From NCBI GenBank assembly GCA_011800155.1, contig CM022370.1, positions 620,001 through 684,000 of the forward strand: DNA of 64,000 nucleotides, written 5' to 3'. The translations under genes and the position numbers were made by a program. The stretch's first letter is position 1. Each line of letters opens with the position of its first letter. The notes beneath the pieces were generated by a model. That model saw only the letters and a program-made list of their open reading frames with translations. It did no database searches and was not told the DNA's origin. Origin of the DNA: Flammulina velutipes. Its lineage: Eukaryota > Basidiomycota > Agaricomycetes > Agaricales > Physalacriaceae. Shown in pieces: positions 12,068-22,400 of the stretch.

Positions 12068-12211
12068 TGCCGGAAGCAGGATGGAAGGGGGAAACAAACT
12101 TGATGAGTAAAGGAAATTAGAGCATATGGTGTGTTTAAGTGCAGGGGAAGGACCGTGGGAATTCCGGTGGTGCATTTCTGATTTTGCCGCCCGCCGGCTA
12201 GGAACTCAACA
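12068..12211. promoter_or_regulatory. Shared divergent promoter, GMC oxidase / SGNH-like gene
   Basis: Only 144 bp separate the two start codons (12067 on -, 12212 on +), so regulatory sites must be shared or embedded in the genes. I see no convincing TATA box. Confidence 0.5.
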
Positions 12212-13500
12212 ATGTGGCGCATTTTCAGGTTTCTCGCTATAATTTCTCTTCTCGCCTTTTCGGTCTCGAAATTTCACCCGTGGCGCGATGACAGCGAAGC
12301 CCGGCTCACTCTAGTCATTCGTTCTGCGATGACAACGTCTCTATTGGAGCATTTGCCCTTCCAAATGGACAATCACGATCCCATCCATTCCGTTCAAAAG
12401 ACCCTGACATGCGCGACTCGACGCGTCAAAGATGCGCGCCCTGCACTAGCCGTTGTCCCTGATTCTGCATGTACCATTTCTCCAACTTCTGTACGCCGAC
12501 TTTGTCACGCACACGCTAAAAAACGAATCCTTTTCGTTGGCCCCGAGCTCACGTACCATCTGCACCTTCTCTGGCTGGATGCGCTCTCATCTATCGAACA
12601 ACGCGACCATTCATGCCGAGGACCTGCCTTTTGTACATTCCACCACATTTGCCAGCCGTTCACCGATAATAAACCGGATATCGAACACAATCGCCACCAA
12701 CAACTACCCACAAATACCGACCTGATCGCTCGCAATTCTTCGCTTATTCGATACATAATGTCATCCTCCCTGTATGCGTCCAAGGCTCGCAGCGAGGAAC
12801 ACTACGCTGTGCCTCAGATGGGCGTAGGGACGGGTGTGCGTCTGAGAGACATGCCCTGGATACAACAGGCGAGGAAATCCGATGTTGTCCTCTTGCATCG
12901 TGCTCCCCTTCCAGCCCCTGCCTGGACCTACGATGGCTCGAGAAGAGGCAACTGGACTTTTGTCGACGGTTTGGACGCGTACTTCAACTTGGAGTCGTCG
13001 AATCTTGCTGATCGAGTAATCAACGCTGCGCTTCATGCCACGCTCACTCAGTTTCTACCTACCTTACGTCAGACATTGCGGACGATTGGCATCGACGAGG
13101 AGCTCCGCCGCAGGAAACCTCTTTGGATATGGCACAGCAACCTTTACGAGACCAACCCATGCCTAGCCGACGTAAGACCAGAACTTTTGATCAACACGTC
13201 GGACTTGTGGGCTCTTTACCATAACGCACAAGGTGAGTACTTACGATGAGTAGTATGAAATAACTTTGCTGACGGGTGATACTAGTTTACATGCACGACT
13301 TGATCCTGCCGAAGATCCTCCCTCATTATGGCATCCTCTATTTCCCTCTAGTGGTTCCACCGCACGTTCACCCTCAGCATGTCAAGACCGAGAGCTGCTG
13401 GAAGCTCGAGTTCCGTACACTCGTTGGAACGGCACTCTCCCAAGGATTCTTCGATTCTCTTGGGCACATCTTCGTTACTTCTTTCTCTTCTTCTTCCTAG
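12212..13500 (+). CDS. SGNH/PC-esterase-like type II membrane or secreted protein
   Basis: About 410 residues in two exons, 12212-13232 and 13286-13500. The N terminus MWRIFRFLAIISLLAFSVS is a signal anchor or signal peptide. Features resemble the basidiomycete PC-esterase/Cas-type group: RILFVGPELTYHLHLLWLDAL as block I, with Gly and a hydroxyl-acid position, FCTFHHIC with paired cysteines, LIRYIMSSSLY, a conserved PAPAWTYDG stretch and PLWIWHSNLY. A region with HPQHVKTESCW follows near the end. Such proteins are associated with modification of capsule or wall polysaccharide, but no function can be fixed here. The 3' end runs 26 nt into the oppositely oriented IMPACT gene. Confidence 0.65.
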
Positions 13501-14097
13501 TTCCCTGCGCTGGTGTTCCCAAGACCTTGTTCTCCTCCTTTTCCTCTCTAACATGCTGTAGCTGATTCAGCGCGTCCCGTGCTACTTCGCTTATCCTTCT
13601 CCACCGTTCTGAACCCAATTGTACTCCACCATACCATCTTGAGACGACGACAATCACATTCTCCTGTTTTGATTGTTCTAACAGACGCGCGAGGAGATCT
13701 CCACTTCCATTTTCTCCCCCGTCGTTTTGGCCGGTGATGGTGGGCCCAGGCGAATCGGAATTTTGTACACGGTAAGCGTACATGCAATGTGTAGCACGCT
13801 TGAGCTCGGGCTGACGTGTCATATGGTCAATGAACGCAGGGAAGTGTGTGCTATGAGTGAGCGTGGTCGCATGTGCCAGGAAACGGGACTTCTGTGCTGT
13901 GATCTTCGAGGAGGCGTAGATAGCATGAGGCCACTGGCAGGGTCCGTCTACAAGTGTACTTGAGTAGTGAACCCAAGACTGGGTGAACAAAGTGCTCACC
14001 GGAAATCATTGTGTGATGATAGCGGTCTACAAAACGACGCGTAGTTGAAAGTGAGGCCTGTCGTATCATGCATATCATGAATGGCAAGAGAGAACAT
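13475..14097 (-). CDS. IMPACT/UPF0029-domain protein
   Basis: A protein of about 190 residues in two exons. The ATG that keeps phase across the intron (GTGAGC donor, CTCAAG acceptor) is the complement of 14095-14097. The core matches the IMPACT N-terminal domain: RATHCMYAYRV, then GENGSG, and the hallmark NVIVVVSRWYGGVQLGSERWRRI. Yeast Yih1 and mammalian IMPACT bind Gcn1 and damp Gcn2 signalling, but they carry an N-terminal RWD domain that I do not see here. This is therefore an IMPACT-only protein, closer in build to YigZ-type members. The C-terminal tail is very basic (RKKKRKK). The last 26 nt overlap the convergent gene. Confidence 0.82.
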
Positions 14098-14584
14098 AAT
14101 CAAAGACTTAAGGTAGACATTTATTATGTAATACACTGAAGAAAATATTCAGTTGCGTCCTTGGCTCTGTCTCTCATCCTACCCTTGGGCTTCGTCCAAT
14201 CTCTCTCTTAATAAAAGAGGTCTCGTCTGACGTCTGTCATCTTCGGAAACTTGAACCTTGAATCTGCCTATCCGCCTGCCTTTTGTTCGCTTTCCTGTCT
14301 TAAAGAATTATCGACTATTTTTGGATTCCTACAATCTCCGGGGCAGCCAATAACCGCTGCGACCGTGCTACCTTGGAAAGAGAGTAGTATCCTATTGTGG
14401 TCTTATCCATGCAGCTTCGTGACCCGGGAAATTACCCCGTTGGTGAAGCACCATCTGCCTCATCAGCATGCAACAACCCAGGCATGTGCGAGAACCCAGC
14501 GTTCGGCATGTACGGCCAGATAAAAGGCAGCCAGGGTTAAGTACCGTGCATTCTTAGCATCTTACTACTCTCTGGGCTCCAGCG
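14098..14584. promoter_or_regulatory. Divergent promoter, IMPACT gene / GlcN6P deaminase
   Basis: 487 bp between start codons on opposite strands. A GATAAAAGG element near 14519-14527, about 60 bp before the deaminase ATG, is a plausible TATA box. No gene is seen. Confidence 0.5.
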
Positions 14585-15763
14585 ATGCGTACGTCTCACT
14601 ATTCCGTCCTTTGCCTATCTTTGACAATCGAGAACAGGTTTAATCATCCGGGACGATCCTCCTGCCGTCGGCGACTACATCGCCAATTACATCTGTAAAA
14701 GGTGCGGCTACGTTGTAGAGACGTCGATAATGGACACTAACGGTGTGTAGGATCAACGACTTCGCACCTACGCCTGAGAAGCCTTTTGTTTTGGGCCTCC
14801 CTACGGGATCATCCCCCATCCCCACATACAAATCACTCATCCAACTCGTCAAGGCAGGGAAATTATCGTGCGTGCTGATCTACCCTCCCGCGTGCTCTTG
14901 ACCGACCAAACATCATAGTTTCAAAAATGTGGTCACTTTCAATATGGACGAATACGTCGGTCTACCCGAGGACCATTCTGAATCATACCACACTTTCATG
15001 TTCCGAGAGTTCTTCTCCCATGTCGATATCCCTCCTTCCCAAGTACACATCCTCAACGGCAACGCCGTGGATCTGATCTCTGAATGCAACACGTACGAAG
15101 AAAAGATCAAATCGTACGGAGGTATCGAGCTCTTTTTGGGTGGAATTGGAGAGGATGGCCACATCGCTTTCAATGTGAGCTTACCCGGAATCTTCGTGAG
15201 ATCCGTTGGAACTGATGTTTACGGTAGGAACCAGGCTCTTCGTTGGCCTCAAGGACACGCATTAAGACCCTTGCATATGACACAATCCTAGCGAACGCGC
15301 GATTCTTCAACAACGACATCTCGGCTGTACCCCGAATGGCTCTCACCGTTGGAGTTAAAACCGTACTAGATAGTAGGGAGGTGGTCGTTGTCGTAACCGG
15401 CCAGCGAAAGTCCCTTGCTCTGAGTAAAGCCATCGGTGAGTTGCCAGTCACTATTGTAGGTCGCGGTACTGACAATCTAACAGAGGAAGGAGTGAACCAC
15501 CTATGGACACTCTCAGCTCTTCAATTGCATCCTTGGGCTCTCATCGTTGTTGATGAGGACGCCACAGCCGGTCAGTTGATGATCTTTACTCCTTACGTTC
15601 ACGCGTCTCATCCCAAGGAACAGAGCTTCACGTGAAAACCGTCAAATACTTCGCGTCGATCGAACGTGTGCAAGACGAGGTTGAAAGAAATCAAGCCGCA
15701 TTGAAAGCGAAGGGCATCGTCGAAGCTGGCGTAGCGGAAGGCCAGGTGGGAAGCATGGAGTAA
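14585..15763 (+). CDS. NAG1: Glucosamine-6-phosphate deaminase
   Basis: Cytosolic enzyme converting glucosamine 6-phosphate to fructose 6-phosphate and ammonia, the last step of GlcNAc/chitin-sugar catabolism. It has seven exons; the first is only the ATG plus one base (14585-14588), joined to 14638. The protein, near 280 residues, begins [12 protein letters not shown]. Diagnostic motifs are LGLPTGSSP (phosphate loop), NMDEYVGL with the catalytic Asp, and [17 protein letters not shown] with catalytic Asp/Glu and His, followed by [10 protein letters not shown] and [13 protein letters not shown]. The end is at 15761-15763 (TAA). No GlcNAc-6-phosphate deacetylase or transporter is visible next to it, so the GlcNAc cluster known from Candida is not reproduced here. 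Confidence 0.95.
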
Positions 15764-15878
15764 GTAGAAACTAATTGGCTGTATCATTATTGCGTCCAAG
15801 TATTTGGAAGACTTGTTTCAAACATAGCATGTAGACGGGTGTTTGAATAAAAGATTTTATTGAATGATATCGATATCG

Positions 15879-17346
15879 TCATTCGAATCCGGTAACTCCA
15901 TCACGGAACTGCTCGAAGACCTCGATGGGGAACTGTTGGGCCATCCTCTCGTAGCCCGCCACATTCAAATGTAGGTAATCTCCTGAGTCATAGATCCGAT
16001 TGAGGGTTTCTTGTCTCTGGGGGTCTCTAACCGCGGCATCAAAGTCAACGACTGCGTCGAATTCCCCACTCCCTCTGATCCACTGATTGACCTTCTGTCG
16101 TGTTGCCTCCCGTGTGGCGTCGCTATACGGTTGGCTGGAGCTTGATGCCATACCGGGCAAACTGAAGGGTGTGATCGTAGCACCAAATACAGGGATCCCA
16201 AAAGTATGGACGCGAGTGATGATCTGACTATAGGCAGCGATGAGGCGGTCGTACACGACTGTCTGGCTCTGAGCGTCAGCTCCGGCGGTTCCGATGTCGT
16301 TGACACCCTCGAATATCACGACGTAACGCGTCCCAGAGTGGCTAAGGACATCACGATCTATGCGGGACAGCGCGTTTGGACCAAGACCGTCATGTAGAAC
16401 ACGATTTCCTCCTGCAGCTTGGTTGGCTACGGCGATGTTGCTGGTAGATGGAGATTGCTGGAGACGAGCCAGAAGGCGATCAGGCCACCTTGGAGTTGGT
16501 TGGAATAGACCATTCAGAAATTCGTGAGCACTAACCGGTCGTTGGCATCAGTAGTACTCCCACGTCCGTCGGTAATGCTGTCTCCGATAATGCTCAAAGT
16601 TCCCGCATCCTTTGATACCCAACCTTGAACTGCAGAAACAAAGTACCTATCACAGAGTTCAAGTCGAGGCTTCAGAGGGCAACATTGCGAACCGTACTCA
16701 CCAGTGTGCCGCGCTGGCACGCGATCCAGTCAAGTTCGCAGCTTCTACCTGGTTGCCTTGAGTAAACCAAGAGGTTGTCCTGCTTCCAGGATGGGATGTT
16801 ATGGAATTCGATTGCTGCCCATTCGCCAGATACGTGGTGATACTTAACATCGACTGAGGCTCCACCTTGAAGGCGATTGGATCAGAAAGTGCTAGCGCGC
16901 CATTTGGGATGATGTAGGAAGGCTTTCCGCCGAAAGTGACAGCCTTGAGAGTCTCCGTGCGTATTGCACTTTGCCCGGCTGACCCGTTGAAAGGCAATGC
17001 CACGGTCATTGCGGTTATGGGTAGGTCTGTTGTCCCAAAGGCGTTCGACACAGCAATGCGGATCTGTTCTGCGCCTAATGTAATGCGTACGGTTTGGCGT
17101 ACAGTCGAGTTTTGAAAAACCACATTCGAGCCGTTCTAATAATGATAATTAGAGCTAACGGGTAGAATTATAAGATTGTGTGCTCACGTATGGAGGTGGT
17201 GGAAGATTGGCGGGTTCGGTTAACTGAGGCATCGAAGCCCATGTATCAATCCAGTGTCCATCTGCGGCCTGGCGGGAGGACGGGTCCGCGAAAGCAATAG
17301 TGACCACACATAGGACGACCAGGCGGCGCAGGAGCGACACAAACAT
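15879..17346 (-). CDS. Secreted GDSL/SGNH hydrolase
   Basis: A four-exon gene encoding about 430 residues. The N terminus (MFVSLLRRLVVLCVVTIAFA) is a signal peptide. Residues after it (WIDTWASMPQL) are typical of the extracellular GDSL-like esterases found in fungi and actinomycetes. An N-terminal beta-rich region precedes the catalytic domain, which has block I GDSITDGRGS (catalytic Ser), GANQAAGG-like Gly block, FEGVNDIG (block III Gly-x-Asn-Asp) and the C-terminal YLHLNVAGYERMA with the Asp/His pair. Introns close in phase at NLPPPPY/NGSNVV, AHW/YFVSAV and DR/WPDRL. It is probably a carbohydrate or lipid esterase; the acyl substrate is not known. Confidence 0.9.
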
Positions 17347-17671
17347 CGTAGACCGGATTTGAAGACTGTCCTAGGACATCATGCGTATATATGATGTTTG
17401 GGTGCGCACCCATGACCAGGAGCCCGGCGGCTTTTCTGATCAAGATGCGGGTATAGAAGAGATTTCACCGACGAAGCGCCTCCAGCTCGGTAACGTACAG
17501 TCATGCTAGTGGTAGAATCCAATATTATGTTGAATTGTTGATTTAACACTAGTTGAGTTCGCGGCTTGCATCACTGTCAGAAGGAAAGAATGCATTACTG
17601 CTATTAATACGCCACTTCAGACCGGCAGGCATCGTGACATGTGACCTTGTAAATTTTTGCTCTCATCCACC
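17347..17671. promoter_or_regulatory. Divergent promoter, GDSL hydrolase / TFIIIA
   Basis: 325 bp between opposite start codons (17346 and 17672). No further reading frame is supported. Confidence 0.5.
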
Positions 17672-19302
17672 ATGGCATCTACGACTCGGACAATCGTCGA
17701 ATCTGCGACAGTGCTAGGGAAACGAAAGGCGCGGACTAGTCTGATTCTGCGCCTTACCTCCAGCCCAGAACCGACGGACTCAGACTTCATTCCCGAAATA
17801 CCTACTAGCAGTAATTCTAAACACATCCTCGTTAACGGAGTTCTCGTCAATGATACAAAAAATCGATACCGGTGTACCTTTGATGGCTGTGGAAAGGCAT
17901 ATGCAAAGCCTTCCCGACTCGAAGAGCACGAGCGAACTCATATAGGCTTGGTATGTTGATAAATTTCTGAGGGACTTTGATATTCATTTATTACAAGCGG
18001 CCATTTGTCTGTGGGACATGCCAAAAATCCTACTTTCGGGAGAATCACCTTCACGCACACATTCGAAGTCATTTGCCAGAATCTGACAGACCGTTTGCCT
18101 GTGCTCGGCAAAATTGTTCGAAGCGGTTCTGGACGACCCAGCATCTCAAAGTTCATGAAACCTGGCATGACGGTGCCAAAATCTTCGAAGTATGACCTTC
18201 TTATGATCGACCTCCGTCCTTAACTCAACCCGCGTAGTGTAATCATGCAGACTGCTCGCAAACCTTCACGAAACACAATCAATTGAGAGCCCATGTCTGC
18301 GCCGAGCATTCCCCTCCTGGAACGAAGCCATATCAATGTACTCACGCAGGTTGCACGAAGTCCTTCGACACCAATCAGCATCTGAAGACACACGGCAAGA
18401 CGCACGAAGGTATTATTATATTCGCTTCTCGGTTACAATAAGTTTCTCAAAGATATACAGAAAAACGATACACATGCATTCATCTGAGCTGTCTACCAAA
18501 TGCTGGCTCTCCGCTGGTGTATTACCCCACCTGGACGTCTCTTCAACACCATATGCGGACGGCGCATCCACCAACTTGCCCTCATCCGTCGTGCAAAGGA
18601 AAGACGTTCACTTCTCAGAAAGGTCTAAGAGCCCACGAGAAAATTCACCAGGAACGTGAAGTTGAAGCTGCCTTGGACCCCGAGACGGATGAAGAGCAAC
18701 CTCGAAAGCGCAGGAGAGGTGGCGAAATCGGTCGTGATTGTTTCTGTCCAGTTGAAGGGTGTGCGAAAGACTTCAAGTCTGTAAGTTATCCCGCTTTTAT
18801 CGAAAATCCGAGTCTAACATTAATACAGAAAAAGGCGCTGAATACACATAACAATGTTACACACCTAGGCAGGAAGGACTTTGTATGTCAAGAAGACGGC
18901 TGCCAGCGTGCGTTTGGATACAAACATCTTCTCCAGAGGCATTGTGCCAAGGCTCACAATGCGGCCTCATCGTCGTTCGCAAACGAATACATCATGGAGT
19001 CGTCGGAAGATGACACCACAGACGCCTTTGATTTGGACGCTATCACCGGCAACCTATATAAGCAGAGAGCGAACAGCAAATTCGCCTCCTCGACCAAGAT
19101 GCTCCGCTGTCCATACTCAAATCTGGCAGCATCGGGTTTGGTTTATACCATAGAGAACGCTGAACTGGGTGGGGAGGTATGCGATTATGTTTTCAGCCGT
19201 GCGTATGATATTCGAAGACATTTGAATGCCACGCACGGTGTGGCTACGGAAAAGGAGGATGTAGAACGGTGGGTGAAGACATGGCAAGCTCAAAAACTTT
19301 AG
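17672..19302 (+). CDS. TFIIIA-like ten-finger C2H2 protein
   Basis: A 5S rRNA gene transcription factor homologue. After a basic, Ser/Pro-rich N terminus of about 65 residues come C2H2 fingers in tandem: YRCTFDGCGKAY, FVCGTCQKSY, FACARQNCSKRF, CNHADCSQTF, YQCTHAGCTKSF, YTCIHLSC, PTCPHPSCKGKTF, CFCPVEGCAKDF, FVCQEDGCQRAF and a separated last one with LRCPYSN and CDYVFSRAYDIRRH. A basic linker (PRKRRRGGE) lies between fingers 7 and 8. The finger sequence with the widened sixth finger followed by RTAHPPTC is characteristic of fungal TFIIIA. Four introns fall between or within fingers and all close in phase, for example GAA|GTATGA to GTAG|TGT. Stop at 19300-19302. Confidence 0.9.
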
Positions 19303-19451
19303 ATTGGTATTTATGTAATTGGTGCTGTCGTATATACATCCATGAATACATTGTGCTGTGGCGTACCCTTCCTTTTAGCCTACAGGCAATTATTTAGGTC
19401 ATAGGGTCGACTTCCATCACTGTCCTCCCAGGCTTGCGTCTCCCCGTCGCC

Positions 19452-22400
19452 ATGAAGGACGCTGACCAGCAGGCTGCGCGCCAATGTAACCAAAATTCTA
19501 ACGACCTCAAGAATCACTACCCCCTCGGGTCTTCCTCGGGTTCTAAGCATTCCAACTGGCGTCTCTGGATCATAACTGTCTTATTATCCCTTGTGGTCTT
19601 CGCCTCTAGGACATATCTCAACGACAAACCCGTAACGTCGCTTCTACAAGTTCGCCAGGAAAAGCCAGGCTGGGATACAGATCAAGTAGCATTCGACGAA
19701 TACAGTTTGTCCTTGAGAGGACAGCGTATCTTTATCAAGTGTGTATTCACATTGTCGACCATAATCTTTCTTTATAATGGGCTCGCAGCTCCGGAGAATT
19801 CCATACATTCAGACTACCCGTTCCCGACCTATGGCCCGATATTATGCAAAAGTTCAAGGCCGCAGGACTCAACGCAGTCAGTCTATACACTCACATGGGT
19901 CTCCTCAATCCTGCTCCTGGAGTGGTAGACTTGGACGATTGGCGTGCCCTAAAACCATTCTATGAAGCGGCGTCTGCGGCTGGGCTATGGGTTGTCTTAC
20001 GTCCTGGTGAGTACAAGGTTTATGCTTTGACGGTGCCCTCTGACCTTGTCAGGTCCGGTTAGTTGAGCGATGGACCTATACATCACCCTCTGATTGTTGA
20101 AGACAGTATATCAATGCGGAGACCAGTGCAGGTGGCATCGCCCACTGGGCAACTTCCGAAGTCGCCGGGACTCTGAGAACCAATGCTTCTGACTGGAGAG
20201 CAGCATGGAATGACTATATCGTGGAGGTTATAAGAGAATCGGTTCCATATCAAATCACCAACGGTGGACCCATTATCGGCAAGTGACTGTTCGTTCAGTC
20301 CATGTTTATTTTTCTCACTTGCCATACAGCAATCCAACTTGGTAATGCATTATTGAACAATTGGGATTGAACTCGGCCTCTCTAATACGAGAGACAGATA
20401 ACGAATACGAACAGTGGCTAGGTGGCGAATACTTCGAAGATCTCAAAGATGTATACCATAACTCAGATATCGTCGTCCCACTCACCTACAACGACCCGGG
20501 CCCCCGACGGAACTTCATCAATGGAACGGTGAACATGTTCTAAGCCTTCGATGTTACTTTGCGCTCATGCTCACAAAATAGGGTGCCGTTGACCTCTACG
20601 GAATGGATTCATACCCTCAACGGTTTGACTGTTCTAATCCACTGCACTGGAATCCGGTGGTCCTCACCTATCATCAATACCACCTGGACGCCAATCCTTC
20701 ACAGCCGTGGTATATCCCTGGTGAGATTCACTTCTCTAGCCTATTGAATGAAAACCCATATGTCCTGTAGAGTTTCAAGCGGGCTCTTTCGACGCCTGGG
20801 GACCTGGAGCCCCTGGTTATGCACCTTGCGCAATCTTGACGGGGCCCGATTTCATGTCTGTCTTCAATCTACAACTATGGGCGAGCAATGCTAAGCTCAT
20901 TAACTACTACATGCTCTATGGGTATGTTTTGTTTCTGTGTGCTTTTCCTATATTCTCAATGTGCACAAAGCGGGACATCTTGGGGAGCTATTCCCTTCCC
21001 GTAAGTCTCTATTTATGTCAAAGAACACGTTTGCTGATTCGTAATCTAGAGGTGTATGTTTGCCTATCCTTTTCAATGTCTCCACTCAATGACCGTACTA
21101 GGTCTATACCTCTTATGACTATGGCTCTCCAGTGAGTCGCTTCCCTTTTGTTTTGCTGAAGTCGTGACTTCCTCGTGTACAGATTGATGAGCAAAGGGCT
21201 CTGACGCCCAAATACGATGAACTCAAGCTGCAGAGCATCTTCCTAAGGAGCTCCCCGGAGTTCTACAAGACTGATTGGGTAGGAGACACTTCTACTGGAG
21301 TAATATCGACTTCCTCGCCGGACGTATTCGTTACTTTCCTTCAAAATCCGGACACGAGCACGGGATTCTACATTCTGCGACACAATGATTCGACCTCTAC
21401 GTCAGTTTCATTAGACGAAGTGGGGAGATAGCTGAAAGCTGACAGCCTATAGGCAGCCACAAACGTTCGAACTCGCGGTGAAGACTTCACAAGGCACACT
21501 GAACCTACCTCTGGTGTCTTCTTTGACCTTGGGAGGACGGCAGTCCAAACTCATTGTGACAGATTACGCTTTCGGCGAGTCGCGACTGTTGTATTCAACA
21601 GCTCAAATATTCTTCGCTGGCATCATTGATGGCCGGGATGTTGTCTTCCTCTACGGCGACTCTTCCCAAGAACATGAAGCTGCACTCAAGTTCTCTGGAA
21701 CCCCCAACCGGTTAAATGATATCCATCCTTTCGTGGCCATGCAGAAAACCTATTCGGACACTACGATTGTTTCCTTCCTTCCTGGAATTGAAGGCTTGAT
21801 TACAGTGTACGATTCTGATACCCAACTGGTCCTCTTCGCGGATCGTGGCACTGCTGTCACCTTTTGGGCTCCCATGATCCCTGGCTCGGAGCAACAGGAA
21901 CTTTCGAACTTCTGGAGCTTTGGCTCAAACCAAACCATCCTTGTCGGAGGCCCATATCTTATTCGGGACGCACGAATCGAAGGGGTAGAGTTGGCACTTA
22001 CAGGTGATTTGAAGGACGCCGCACGTTTGACCCTTATCGCGCCCAAGGCTATTCGACGTATCACCTGGAATGGCGATCTATTGGTGACCGATGTGAAGTT
22101 GCTGGACTCATCTGTTTTTGTTGCCCAGCTGGAAACCAAATCCTCCATTACGAGCAAGATATCCGTTCCGCGGCTAACCGGATGGAAATACAAGGACAGC
22201 TTACCTGAAATCAGTGGATCTTATGACGATAGTTTGTGGACCGTTGCAGATCACACAAGCACCAACATACCGTGGAAGCCCTACTACGGAGATGGTACAG
22301 TGCTATACGGATGCGACTACAAATTGTAAGCTTTTCATCTTCCGTACACGGCCAATGCCAAAGTTTTTTAGCTGTGAGAATATCGTTATATGGCGAGGCC

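Noticed and set aside
13985..14005. A 21-nt intron in the IMPACT gene giving a start from the larger frame
   Set aside because: Too short for the spliceosome; the 14097 start with a 40-odd-nt intron keeps phase.
9800..17346. A possible secondary-metabolite cluster (GMC oxidase, esterases, later P450 and SDRs)
   Set aside because: No synthase or terpene cyclase gene is present in the window, and housekeeping genes are interspersed.
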